Assembly (NCBI RefSeq): GCF_018966525.1
Contig: NZ_CP076607.1
Span: 1,116,001 to 1,180,000 of the forward strand
Reading direction: 5' to 3'
DNA from: Paenibacillus sophorae
Lineage (GTDB): Bacteria > Bacillota > Bacilli > Paenibacillales > Paenibacillaceae
DNA length: 64,000 bases
Part shown: positions 32,376 to 40,947 of the stretch, piece by piece
Position numbering within the stretch: the first letter of the stretch is position 1
Layout of the letters: the number at the start of each line of letters is the position of its first letter
Translations under genes and position numbers: made by a program
Notes under the pieces: generated by a model
Told to the model about the DNA's origin: nothing
Seen by the model: the letters and a program-made list of their open reading frames with translations, nothing else
Databases searched by the model: none

Positions 32376-34256
32376 TCAGTCGGTATACAAATACCAGCGC
32401 CTTACGAACGGAACTTTCTTCCATTGCTTCTTAAGCCAAGGCAGAACATAGTAATCGAGACCGAAGACGCTGCCGGAACCGCCGATGCAGGCGATTGCCG
32501 CGGCCACATACCAGAGCATTTCTGTGGCTGCCATTTTGGTTGTCCAGATCATGATGGCCATGCCTATCGTCGCAATTGAAGCGATCGCGGTGAACAGGCC
32601 AACGATGAGCATGATACCCAGCACGATTTCGGCGCAGACCATGCCGATTTGGAACCATTTAGCAAGAAAAGTGAAGTTGCCGTCCGGTTTATAGAACAGG
32701 AGATCCATGAACCAGTTCGAAATGTTGTAAATGAACTTCGGAACCGGAAGCGCGGAGACCGCTTCTTTGGCGGTATCGACCGCCGAGGCTGCCGATTGCG
32801 CATCTACCGTCGTCTTAACCGCGTCCACTGCTTCGCTTGCCGCCGAAGTGGCGTCTTTAAGATACGGGGCTGCCGGAATCAGGAAGATCTTGTTCGGGTC
32901 TACCCATATTTTCCTCAGCTTGTCGATGCCCTCGTACAACCACATCCCGCCGAGCAGCATGCGGAGCGGAACGAGCCAGAAGTTAGGCGAACGCTTGGAG
33001 AAATATCCGCCAACGAAGCTTCTGCGGTTCTCTACGTGGAAGAATTCGTGCATCATGTAAGTCCATACTTTATTGAAGCCGACGACACCGGATAAATAGT
33101 AGATATTGATCATATGCTTAGCGAACATGGCCATAAATCCGGTGAGCATGAACATTTTGTTCGGAAGGCCGACATTGGCTACGCCGTAGCGGCTTCCGAT
33201 CGATACCATCGTACCATGGAAGGCCGGTTTGTATCCCTTTTTCGATGTTCCGTTAATTTCGGCGACAATGTTGCCGGCAATCAGCGGAGCCGCAAGCTCG
33301 GCATTCTCGACCATTTGCGGAACGGGACGCTGTTCGCCTTCGACAATGTAGAAAATGTTGTCGCCGACAACATATACGTTCTTGTGATCTACGCTTTCCA
33401 AATGCTCATTGGTCACAATGCGCTTGCGTCCTTGCTGTTGGACATCAAGCTTGCCCACAAGCTCGGAGCCTTCGACGCCGGCAGTCCAGACAATGGTGTT
33501 AGCGGCCACGACATTCTTCTCGCCGAGGGCCACGCTGCCTTTGCCCACTTCGGTGATCTTAGCGCCCGTAACGATCTCAACGTTCAGCTTGCGCAAATGC
33601 GCCTCAGCTTTGCGGATCAGCTTATCCGGCAGGATCGGCAGGATCTTCGGAGCCATATCGGCAACGACAAGCCGTACTTCTTTCGGATCGATAAAGAACT
33701 CTTTGCACAGCTCTTCGCGGTATTCCGCCATTTCGCCTACCAGCTCAACGCCGGTAAAGCCGGCGCCGACAATGACAAAGGTCAGCATGGAACGGCGAAC
33801 TTCCGGTTTCTTCTCTTTGGCCGCCTGCGTGAACATGTCGCGGATTTGGCGCTTCAGCGCCACGGCGTCATCATAGGACCAGAAAGAGAAGGTGTTCTCT
33901 TCAGCGCCGGGAATTCCGAAGAAGGTCGGTTTGCTGCCCGTGCCGATAACGAGATAATCATACTCGTAGACGGCTTTTTCGGACGTTAGCTTCTTGCCTT
34001 TGAAGTCAATATCGCTGATCTCGTCAAGGACAACGTCCACCTTGAGGCCGGCAAAAATTTTCTTCAGGTCGATCTTGATCGAATCCTCGGGAGCGCGGTT
34101 TGCGGAGACCTCATGCAGCTCTGTCAATAGAGTGTGGTAGGGGTTCCGGTCGATCAGTTTGATTTCGACGTCTTTATTGTTTTTTAATTTCTTTGCGAGT
34201 TTTTTGGCTGTGAGTACGCCGCCGTAGCCACCGCCAAGAATCACAATTTTCTTCAA
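32376..34256 (-). CDS. ndh2: Type II NADH dehydrogenase with C-terminal membrane domain (Ndh2)
   Basis: A 626-residue FAD enzyme that oxidises NADH and reduces a membrane quinone without pumping protons. The N-terminal FAD site is VILGGGYGG and the NAD site is VIVGAGFTGVELVGE; VYVVGDN closes the flavin site. Unlike the usual 400-residue Ndh it carries about 200 extra residues: a DoxX-like block of helices (WLVPLRMLLGGMWLYEG and four later segments). That length and layout are those of Listeria Ndh2, the entry point of flavin-based extracellular electron transfer. The TTG start has GAGGTGAG upstream. It lies 46 bases after pplA and is cotranscribed with it. Confidence 0.92.
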   Translation of the reverse strand: MKKIVILGGGYGGVLTAKKLAKKLKNNKDVEIKLIDRNPYHTLLTELHEVSANRAPEDSIKIDLKKIFAGLKVDVVLDEISDIDFKGKKLTSEKAVYEYDYLVIGTGSKPTFFGIPGAEENTFSFWSYDDAVALKRQIRDMFTQAAKEKKPEVRRSMLTFVIVGAGFTGVELVGEMAEYREELCKEFFIDPKEVRLVVADMAPKILPILPDKLIRKAEAHLRKLNVEIVTGAKITEVGKGSVALGEKNVVAANTIVWTAGVEGSELVGKLDVQQQGRKRIVTNEHLESVDHKNVYVVGDNIFYIVEGEQRPVPQMVENAELAAPLIAGNIVAEINGTSKKGYKPAFHGTMVSIGSRYGVANVGLPNKMFMLTGFMAMFAKHMINIYYLSGVVGFNKVWTYMMHEFFHVENRRSFVGGYFSKRSPNFWLVPLRMLLGGMWLYEGIDKLRKIWVDPNKIFLIPAAPYLKDATSAASEAVDAVKTTVDAQSAASAVDTAKEAVSALPVPKFIYNISNWFMDLLFYKPDGNFTFLAKWFQIGMVCAEIVLGIMLIVGLFTAIASIATIGMAIMIWTTKMAATEMLWYVAAAIACIGGSGSVFGLDYYVLPWLKKQWKKVPFVRRWYLYTD

Positions 34257-34302
34257 AAGAAACTCACCTCGTTCGTCTGATTAATGCAAGAGGAGCCGTG
34301 AA

Positions 34303-35211
34303 TTACTTCGCTCCTTCGAGTGCTTTTTCCGCCAGGGTCCAGTATTCGCCTACGCTGATCGTCACGCCGGAAATGGCATCGGTCTTGCCTTCGGCGTCGA
34401 ATGCGGGAGCGGCGGTTTGGTTGGCCAGGTAATACTGCTGCGCCTTGATGGCTTCTTCATGCCATTCGGCTTGGGCTTTAGGATTCTTTTCCTTCATGCC
34501 GTACTTGCCGTCTTGGGAAAATTGCTGCTTGTCATTGCCGTCTTTGTCGACGCCGCTGAATTTGGCAGCTACGATATTGCCGTTGGCAATGGACAGGTCA
34601 ACCGTCGGAGCCCAGCCGGAATTGGCGTCCATTTCGCCTTGGACATGGTATCCGCCGTCTTTGTAAGCTCCAGGTTGAGCCGGGCCTGCGGCCAGAGCGG
34701 CTTGAGCTGCTTGAACCAGGTCATTAACGTGTACCGATACGCCGGAAATCGCGTCGGTATGGCCTTCGGCATCAAATGTAATGGCGGCAGGGTCCTGCTT
34801 CTCGATCAGAAACGCTTCTGCTTTGGCGGCCTGTTCGTGCCATTCGGCTTGTGCGCCGCCTTTGGATACGAGACCGTATTTGCCGTCTTCGGAGACCTTT
34901 TTCTTCAGATCGCCGGCGTTGTTGACGTTGAATGCGTTCCAGTCAACTTTGGTAATCTTGCCGCCTTCAACGGTCAGAATTGCGTAAGTTTGCCAGCCGG
35001 TTTTTTCGTCGACAGGAACAGTGCCGTAGTAAACGCCATCCTGGTATTTGGCCGCATCTGTTGACGGAGCCGCGCTGCTTGCAGCCGAAGGAGCTGTAGA
35101 TTCGGCAGGGGCGGTACTGGCGGCTGGAGCGCTGTTGTTGCTATCGCCGCAGCCTGCGGCAAGCAAGCCGAGGAGCAGGGCGCTGGATATTACTACTGCA
35201 GTTTTTCTCAT
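34303..35211 (-). CDS. pplA: FMN-binding-domain lipoprotein, PplA-like
   Basis: A 302-residue surface lipoprotein with lipobox LLAAGC (Cys21), an Ala/Ser/Pro/Thr linker to about residue 55, and two tandem FMN-binding domains. Each domain has a DGKYG(L/M) segment and ends with a flavinylation-type site, DAISGVS in the first and DAISGVT in the second, where ApbE-type transferases link FMN. The first has Ser where Thr is most common. This is the architecture of Listeria PplA, which carries electrons from the membrane quinone outward. I start at the ATG at 35211 with TTGGAGGTCA upstream; a longer frame to 35316 would hide the signal peptide. Two FNR-type boxes lie upstream. Confidence 0.92.
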   Translation of the reverse strand: MRKTAVVISSALLLGLLAAGCGDSNNSAPAASTAPAESTAPSAASSAAPSTDAAKYQDGVYYGTVPVDEKTGWQTYAILTVEGGKITKVDWNAFNVNNAGDLKKKVSEDGKYGLVSKGGAQAEWHEQAAKAEAFLIEKQDPAAITFDAEGHTDAISGVSVHVNDLVQAAQAALAAGPAQPGAYKDGGYHVQGEMDANSGWAPTVDLSIANGNIVAAKFSGVDKDGNDKQQFSQDGKYGMKEKNPKAQAEWHEEAIKAQQYYLANQTAAPAFDAEGKTDAISGVTISVGEYWTLAEKALEGAK

Positions 35212-35245
35212 GTTGGTATGACCTCCAAGAAAATTTAAAATATAT

Positions 35246-35296
35246 ATATTAAAATGTAAAACATTGAAACAACAAAAAAATGTGATGAATATCACT
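35246..35296 (-). promoter_or_regulatory. FNR-type promoter of pplA-ndh2, proximal box
   Basis: TGTGATGAATATCACT (35281-35296) matches TGTGA-N6-TCACA at 9 of 10 core bases. On the minus strand TACATT (35258-35253) is a fair -10, putting the box near -42, the class II activation position. Confidence 0.7.
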
Positions 35297-35412
35297 ATGT
35301 AAATGATCTTTGTCACTGAGGAGTTAGGGCCTTAGGCTTATTAATCTTATCGGTGTAGGATCGATTAAAACTAATAGATAAAATTTAATTGTTCTGAATG
35401 ATTACCGAAGAA

Positions 35413-35455
35413 ATGTTAGCATAATTCTTCCAATATAATTGTGAAAACAATCACT
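35413..35455 (-). promoter_or_regulatory. Second FNR-type box upstream of pplA
   Basis: TGTGAAAACAATCACT (35440-35455) is a second TGTGA-N6-TCAC(T) site. On the minus strand TAACAT (35418-35413) again gives a -10 at class II distance, so it could be a second promoter with a longer leader. The rest of 35456-35700 is AT-rich without a gene. Confidence 0.55.
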
Positions 35456-35708
35456 TTGTAAGATAACGCTTCGTTTATAGGTCGATTATATCGAAGTTTT
35501 GAATAAATTGATAGATTAATCAACCAAATAATAAAAAAATATGTGACAAAATCCGACCCGATTCGTTTCGGCCAAAAATGAAGAAGATTCATCCTAAAAA
35601 CCGAGAAGATTCATCCTAAATATGGAAGGGTAATTTTACTGTAGAAAAGCCATGGTCCCTGAATTTTATCTAGTATGAAATAACTGCTATTAAAGGAAGG
35701 CGATGTCT

Positions 35709-35987
35709 ATGTATAAGTCCCATGTGATTGCCGGGAGGATTATCGAGATCCGCAATGACCGCGTGCTTACCCAGCAGGGAGACACCACTTGTACTTATCA
35801 CTTCAGGTATTACATGCTGCCGGATGAAGAGACATGGACAGAAACGCGAAGTATCTCCCGGGGCACTCCCGAAACGCCGCAGGAGCCTATTAGTCCTAAG
35901 CAGCATCGCTTCTTGGGGCTCGGTGGACGCTGGCATATAGCCTGGCCCCGTTTTCTCCATATGAAAAAGAGCGCAAATCGGATCTGA
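35709..35987 (+). CDS. Hypothetical protein, 92 residues
   Basis: A small soluble protein that I do not recognise (MYKSHVIAGRIIEIRNDRVL...). The first part looks like a short beta-barrel and the C-terminus is basic. I prefer the ATG at 35709 because AAAGGAAGG lies eight bases before it; the ATG at 35703 is too close. The last codons lie inside the terminator hairpin, so the gene ends compactly. It is transcribed alone, away from pplA. Confidence 0.65.
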   Translation: MYKSHVIAGRIIEIRNDRVLTQQGDTTCTYHFRYYMLPDEETWTETRSISRGTPETPQEPISPKQHRFLGLGGRWHIAWPRFLHMKKSANRI

Positions 35988-35999
35988 TTTGCGCTTTTC
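35970..35999 (+). terminator. Terminator overlapping the end of the 92-residue gene
   Basis: AGCGCAAATC and GATTTGCGCT form a 10-bp perfect stem with a 6-base loop, followed by TTTTC. The stop codon lies in the loop region. Confidence 0.9.
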
Positions 36000-36098
36000 T
36001 TCCGTTCAGGCGGGAGAGCGCCAAAATGATTAAAATTAATTATTTAATATGCTAATATAATATTGATAGATCATTTGGCGTTTTTTGGGAGTGAATGC

Positions 36099-37514
36099 AT
36101 GGAGTATATAAAAATATTTTTCGTTAATACGGCGCTGCTGATAACTTTGGCTTATCTGGCCAATCTGCTGTTCAAGCACACCATTTCCCGTGTTCCTGAA
36201 CGGACCAAGCAGGTAATCTGGATTATAATGGCTATCTTTGCAGGCTGGCTCAGCTCTTTCTTCGGTTACAGGCTGGATGAGCAGGTTATTTTCGATTTGC
36301 GCTATGTTCCGCTAATTATCTCCGCTATAGCTTACCCGCAGCCTTTACTTCTGATTTTGATCGGGGTGGGGACTGGCGTAATGCGTTTTACCTTCGGAAT
36401 TAATATGGCTGCGGCTGCAGGAATGCTCAATCTCTCGATTCTGGGTTTCATTTGCGCTGCCATTTCCCCCTGGATTCGCCGTTCGTCCATGTCCATGACT
36501 ACCAAGGGCCTGATTATTATTCTGGTAGTCAACTTCTTCAATGCGGTCAACATCATTCTATTCGGAGTCATCCCCTTATATGAATATATTTCAAAGATTA
36601 TGCCGATCACTTTCCCGGCGGGTATGGCACTTAGTGTTCTGTTTGCGCTGATTGCCCGTGATTTTCATCTGGAGCATGAGCGAATGCGGCAGATCGAACA
36701 GGCCAATGCGCTGCTCTCCGAACAAACGGAGGAACTTTACAAGAATAGAATCGTTCTGGAAGAACGGGCGAAGCAGCTGATGCTGGCATCCCAGTATAAA
36801 TCGGAATTTTTGGCCAATATGTCGCATGAGCTGCGCACTCCCTTAAATGGCATTCTCAATCTGTCCGAGCTTATTGCTGAGAGCGACGATTCGACCGATA
36901 GAGAGGAGATTCAGACTTACGGAAGCCTTATTCACCGCTCCGGCGAGGAACTGCTACTGCTGATCAATGATGTCCTGGATTTGTCCAAAGTGGAAGCCGG
37001 CAAGCTGGAAATCGTTCATGAAGAAGTCAATATCAGCGAGCTTCCCATGCTGCTCTACCAGCAGTTCGATGTGATCGCCAAGCAGAGAGGATTGGATTTT
37101 ACCGTTAAGCTGGAAGAAGGCCTGCCGGAGACGCTGGTCTCCGATCCGCAGCGGATGCAGCAAATTCTGCGCAATCTTCTCTCGAATGCGTTCAAGTTCA
37201 CCCATAAGGGCGGCGTTTCGCTGACGGTCCGGCAGGAGAAGCGGCGGCAGGGGGCGCTTGAAACATCATGGATCGAGTGGGCGGTGTCGGACAGCGGCAT
37301 CGGCATCCCGAAAGACAAACAGCTAACGATTTTCGAGGCGTTTCAGCAGGCGGACGGGACGATCAGCAGGCAGTACGGAGGAACCGGACTGGGCTTGTCC
37401 ATCAGCCGGGATCTGGCCCGGCTTCTCGGCGGGGTTATTACGCTGCAGAGCCAGGAGGGACAGGGCAGCACGTTCTCTCTGTACCTCCCGGCAACCCTAG
37501 AAGACAAGGCATAA
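36099..37514 (+). CDS. Sensor histidine kinase with 5TMR-LYT-type membrane domain
   Basis: A 471-residue membrane kinase. Residues 1-185 form about five or six helices with the LRYVPLIISAIAYPQ and GVMRFTFGI pattern of the 5TM-LYT sensor module, known from cell-wall and murein-related kinases. A coiled linker (190-230) leads to the HisKA motif MSHELRTPLNG with phospho-His243, then the N box (NLLSNAFKFTHKGG), G1 (DSGIGIP) and G2 (GGTGLGLSI) of the ATPase. The ATG at 36099 has GGGAGTG upstream. No response regulator is adjacent, so the kinase is an orphan or works with a distant partner. Confidence 0.9.
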   Translation: MEYIKIFFVNTALLITLAYLANLLFKHTISRVPERTKQVIWIIMAIFAGWLSSFFGYRLDEQVIFDLRYVPLIISAIAYPQPLLLILIGVGTGVMRFTFGINMAAAAGMLNLSILGFICAAISPWIRRSSMSMTTKGLIIILVVNFFNAVNIILFGVIPLYEYISKIMPITFPAGMALSVLFALIARDFHLEHERMRQIEQANALLSEQTEELYKNRIVLEERAKQLMLASQYKSEFLANMSHELRTPLNGILNLSELIAESDDSTDREEIQTYGSLIHRSGEELLLLINDVLDLSKVEAGKLEIVHEEVNISELPMLLYQQFDVIAKQRGLDFTVKLEEGLPETLVSDPQRMQQILRNLLSNAFKFTHKGGVSLTVRQEKRRQGALETSWIEWAVSDSGIGIPKDKQLTIFEAFQQADGTISRQYGGTGLGLSISRDLARLLGGVITLQSQEGQGSTFSLYLPATLEDKA

Positions 37515-37611
37515 AAATTCCAATTATATTTGTAACTCTGACGTATTGACGCTGGGGCGGCGCGGAGTAAAATGAAGCACAAAGCCGTGCCAAAGGAGTG
37601 TTTATACTGCC

Positions 37612-38886
37612 ATGCAGATCATGAGAAACCGCCCCGAAGCCTATTCCCGGAAAAGAGGCCGCAAATTTTCGACATCCCGCAGGAACCTGCATATGGCCAC
37701 ATGGGAAGGCGTGCCTGCGACTATTTTTCAGGTGCTGCTTCAGGGGCCGTTTCTGACCGGATTTCTGCTGTATCTGGGCGCCTCTTCCGGACAAATCGGT
37801 TTTGTGATAGCGCTTACCACGCTGGTGAATGTCGCGCAGGTCGGGGTGGCTTTTCTGATTCAGAGGCTGCCGAGCCGCAAGTGGGCACTGGTTACCTTTG
37901 TCGGTCTTCACCGGCTGCTGTGGTCATCCACCGGACTTGTCCCGTTTCTTTTTCCCCGTCCACTTTGGGTGACCGCTTTCATTACGCTGTACGCTCTTGC
38001 CTTTACAGCGAATACCGCCGGAGCAGTGCTGTGGAGTTCGGTAATCAGCGATCTGGTTCCGCCGCGCGTGCGGGGGCGCTACTTTGGTATCCGCAACACG
38101 CTGCTGAACGCTTTGGGAAGCCTTGTCCTGTATGGGGGCGGCGTTGTTCTGGACCACTACCCGGGCGGGCAGGGATTTCTGATCTTGTATATTGTGGTAT
38201 GGATATTTTCCACGGCCAATATTGTCGTATTTTTCTTCTATCCCGATGTGCCTTTTGAGAAATCAGACGAAAGAAAGTTTGTGCCGATGTTTAAGAAACC
38301 CCTTCACGATGGACTGTTTATGAAATCGACGTTGTTTCTTTCGCTCTGGCTGCTGCTGCAAAATGTGACCGTACCGCTGTATTCCTATGTCATGCTGCAG
38401 CTGCTGCACATCAATTACCAAACGCTGTCGCTTCTTAACGTGTTCCAGACCTTGTTCATGATGGCGAGCTTCTATTTCTGGGGCAATCTGAACGCGAAGT
38501 ACAGCAACAAGCTCCTTCTCTTCTGGACACTGCCCATCATCGCGGTCTCATCGCTGCTGTGGGGGCTGCTGTCTGTTTTTCCGGCGCTTCTGGTGCTGGT
38601 GGCCGTGCATATTGTGTTCGGAGTGGGAGTAGGCGGATTTAACCAGCTGGCGTTCAATTTCATCATTGGGGATACGCCGAAAAAAGAGCGCCCGATGTAT
38701 ATGGCGATGTATGCGGCGCTTACGGGACTCGCGTCGTTCTTCGGTCCGCTGGTCGGCGGTAAAGTATACGAGTGGATCGAAGAGTGGCCGCACTGGGTTC
38801 AGGTATACGGGATGCAGCTTATCATTGGAGGGCTGATGATCGTTCTGATCATGCTGCTGGGGCGCCGTATATTGAAGGATGTCTAG
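37612..38886 (+). CDS. MFS transporter
   Basis: A 424-residue major facilitator permease with about 12 helices. The motif RVRGRYFGIRN after helix 4 is the loop signature of the family, and the N-terminal 25 residues are basic and cytoplasmic. The substrate is unknown; it resembles the unassigned MFS carriers common in Paenibacillus rather than a named drug pump. AAAGGAG precedes the ATG. It is followed 50 bases later by an SDR gene, so the two may share a transcript. Confidence 0.85.
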   Translation: MQIMRNRPEAYSRKRGRKFSTSRRNLHMATWEGVPATIFQVLLQGPFLTGFLLYLGASSGQIGFVIALTTLVNVAQVGVAFLIQRLPSRKWALVTFVGLHRLLWSSTGLVPFLFPRPLWVTAFITLYALAFTANTAGAVLWSSVISDLVPPRVRGRYFGIRNTLLNALGSLVLYGGGVVLDHYPGGQGFLILYIVVWIFSTANIVVFFFYPDVPFEKSDERKFVPMFKKPLHDGLFMKSTLFLSLWLLLQNVTVPLYSYVMLQLLHINYQTLSLLNVFQTLFMMASFYFWGNLNAKYSNKLLLFWTLPIIAVSSLLWGLLSVFPALLVLVAVHIVFGVGVGGFNQLAFNFIIGDTPKKERPMYMAMYAALTGLASFFGPLVGGKVYEWIEEWPHWVQVYGMQLIIGGLMIVLIMLLGRRILKDV

Positions 38887-38936
38887 ACCTTGCGCGGGGT
38901 AATTCCCGGTCTAAAATTTATTGAAGGAGAATATCC

Positions 38937-39647
38937 ATGGACAAAAAGGCAGTGGTGCTTGGCGCCACCGGGCTTGTGGGAAAGGCGGTGACGGAGGAGC
39001 TTTTGCGCGGAGCTTGGAAAGAAGTGAGGGCGCTTGTGCGCAGACCGCTTGATATCCGTCATGAAAGGCTGAAGCAGCATGTGATCGATTGGAAGCAGCT
39101 GGAGCGGTACGGCGGGTTGTTTGAAGGAACGGACGCCGTGTTCTGCTGCCTCGGGACGACAATTAAACAGGCCGGATCACAGAAGAATTTCGAGCGTGTC
39201 GATCTGGAATATCCTGTGCAGGCCGCGGAGCTTGCCCGGGAAGCCGGAGTAAGTCAATTCTTAGCGGTATCCTCCATGGGGGCCAATCCGCATTCGCGCA
39301 ATTTTTACAGCCGGACCAAAGGCCGGATGGAAGAGGGCTTAAGCCGCGCGGGCTTTCCGGGGCTGCATCTGTTCCGCCCGTCTCTCCTGCTGGGAGAGAG
39401 GGAGGAGTACAGGCGGGGAGAGCGCATTGCAGCGATGCTCATGACGAAGCTGGAATTCTTGCTTGCCGGCAAAGCCGCAAAATACCGCGCCATCAAGGGA
39501 GAGGCCGTTGCGCGGGCCATGGTCCATATTGCGGCGGCTGATCCGAAGGGGATGCATATCTACCCGAATGACGTCATCCAAGTGCTTGGAAGGGACTTTG
39601 CTGCGGATTCCGAACAGGTCCGGGGCGATACGGAATGTTTGCAATAA
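38937..39647 (+). CDS. Atypical SDR, NAD(P)H-binding (HTATIP2-like)
   Basis: A 236-residue NAD(P)-binding protein with the Rossmann motif GATGLVG at residues 9-15 and YSRTKGRMEE, which carries a Tyr and Lys in place of the classic YxxxK. This is the atypical SDR subgroup of NAD(P)H-binding and HTATIP2-like proteins, often of unknown substrate. AAGGAGA precedes the ATG. It is followed after 57 bases by ridA on the same strand. Confidence 0.85.
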   Translation: MDKKAVVLGATGLVGKAVTEELLRGAWKEVRALVRRPLDIRHERLKQHVIDWKQLERYGGLFEGTDAVFCCLGTTIKQAGSQKNFERVDLEYPVQAAELAREAGVSQFLAVSSMGANPHSRNFYSRTKGRMEEGLSRAGFPGLHLFRPSLLLGEREEYRRGERIAAMLMTKLEFLLAGKAAKYRAIKGEAVARAMVHIAAADPKGMHIYPNDVIQVLGRDFAADSEQVRGDTECLQ

Positions 39648-39704
39648 AGAGAGAGAAGGCTTTAAAATGAGGACGTAAATAGATGAATGGGAGGAAATTG
39701 AGAT

Positions 39705-40085
39705 ATGAGCAAAAAGCAGGTAGCTACGTCTAAAGCGCCGGGGGCCATCGGTCCGTACAGCCAGGCCATTACCGCCGGAAATTGGGTATACACCTCCGGC
39801 CAACTGGGACTGGACCCGGTTACGGGCGAACTGGCGGGAGATGTACAGGCCCAGGCGCGCCAGTCGCTGGCGAACGTACAGGCCATTCTGGAAGAGGCGG
39901 GAGCTTCCCTGGACCTCGTTGTGAAGACGACGGTATTCTTGAAGGATATGAATGATTTTGCGGCTGTGAACGAGGTGTACAGCTCTTTCTTTAAGGAGCC
40001 GTATCCGGCGCGCAGCGCGGTTGAGGTCGCCCGTCTGCCCAAAGACGGACTCGTGGAGATTGAAGTGGTGGCGCGCAGAAAATAA
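39705..40085 (+). CDS. RidA family reactive enamine/imine deaminase
   Basis: A 126-residue trimeric enzyme that hydrolyses reactive 2-aminoacrylate and related enamines formed by PLP enzymes. Family landmarks are GPYSQAI, the YTSGQLGLDP stretch, the arginine in PARSAVEV and the closing VEIEVVARR. GGGAGGAA precedes the ATG. It is the last gene of the MFS-SDR-RidA run, ended by a strong terminator at 40154. Confidence 0.93.
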   Translation: MSKKQVATSKAPGAIGPYSQAITAGNWVYTSGQLGLDPVTGELAGDVQAQARQSLANVQAILEEAGASLDLVVKTTVFLKDMNDFAAVNEVYSSFFKEPYPARSAVEVARLPKDGLVEIEVVARRK

Positions 40086-40153
40086 CTGCGGACGCTTATT
40101 GCTGTATTGAGATCCGGAATCCAGCCTTATAGGGGGACCGGATTCGCATAGAC

Positions 40154-40206
40154 CCTTTCCCGGGACGACTGCAGGCAATGTGCAGGATAGCGGGAAAGGT
40201 TTTTTT
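40154..40206 (+). terminator. Terminator after ridA
   Basis: CCTTTCCCG (40154-40162) pairs with CGGGAAAGG (40191-40199), an inner CTGCA/TGCAG stem lies between them, and seven T follow. Confidence 0.9.
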
Positions 40207-40226
40207 AAAAAAGAGAATTTCGGCTG

Positions 40227-40255
40227 TTGACATTCTACCTACTAGTAGGTATACT
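40227..40255 (+). promoter_or_regulatory. Promoter and TetR operator of the tetR gene
   Basis: TTGACA (40227-40232) and TATACT (40250-40255) are 17 bases apart. The spacer holds the perfect 16-bp palindrome TACCTACTAGTAGGTA (40236-40251), identical to the one before the hydrolase gene, so the regulator represses itself. Confidence 0.9.
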
Positions 40256-40275
40256 GAGTTCAAGAGGTGAAGGAC

Positions 40276-40863
40276 ATGAACCGATCCGATCATATAATAA
40301 ACGTGGCAAACCGCCTGATATTGGAGAAAGGTTACAGTGCTTTCAGCTATGCGGATGTAGCTGCTGAGATCGGTATCCAGAAGGCGAGCATTCACTACCA
40401 CTTCCCCTCCAAAGCCAATCTGGTGCAAAATGTGGTGGGCAGATACCGGCAGGAAGTTCGGGCAAATCTGTCGAAGCTCGATTCTCTGACCAATGATCCG
40501 CGGGAGAAGCTTGAACAGTACTTGTCTTATTGGGAGGCGTCTTTGCGGAGCAAGGCTACAGATATTTGCCTTTGTGCGCAGCTTGCCTCCGAGATTCCGA
40601 TTCTGCCCGAAGAGGTTACCCGCGAGATTCGGGGTCATTTCCGGGATATAACGGATTGGCTGGCACGGCTGCTGCGAGATGCGGCTGCGGAGAACCGGTT
40701 TGCCGGCGGGGAAGCTCCCATTGAGGAAACCGCTCATTCCATTCTGGCTTGTGTGCACGGTGGGCTGCTGGCTTCAAGGGCATTTAACGATGCACGGCAG
40801 TTCAGTATGGTGAAGAATCGCCTGGTGCCATTGATTACACCGGAGACAGCGATAGCGAAATAA
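40276..40863 (+). CDS. TetR family repressor
   Basis: A 195-residue dimeric repressor. The N-terminal helix-turn-helix is ANRLILEKGYSAFSYADVAAEIGIQKASIHYHFPSK in outline, with the TetR-typical GI-KASIHYHF recognition helix near residue 45. The ligand domain has no recognised substrate signature. I prefer the ATG at 40276 with AGGTGA six bases upstream over a GTG at 40267. Identical operators before this gene and before the next one show autoregulation and control of the hydrolase. Confidence 0.93.
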   Translation: MNRSDHIINVANRLILEKGYSAFSYADVAAEIGIQKASIHYHFPSKANLVQNVVGRYRQEVRANLSKLDSLTNDPREKLEQYLSYWEASLRSKATDICLCAQLASEIPILPEEVTREIRGHFRDITDWLARLLRDAAAENRFAGGEAPIEETAHSILACVHGGLLASRAFNDARQFSMVKNRLVPLITPETAIAK

Positions 40864-40894
40864 TCCGCAAGAAGAGAGACAAATTTTTTTCCGG

Positions 40895-40924
40895 TTGACC
40901 TACCTACTAGTAGGTAACTAATAA
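40895..40924 (+). promoter_or_regulatory. Promoter and TetR operator of the hydrolase gene
   Basis: TTGACC (40895-40900) and TAATAA (40919-40924) flank a second exact copy of TACCTACTAGTAGGTA (40901-40916). Confidence 0.88.
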
Positions 40925-40947
40925 ACAAATCAAAGGAGAAGATTACA

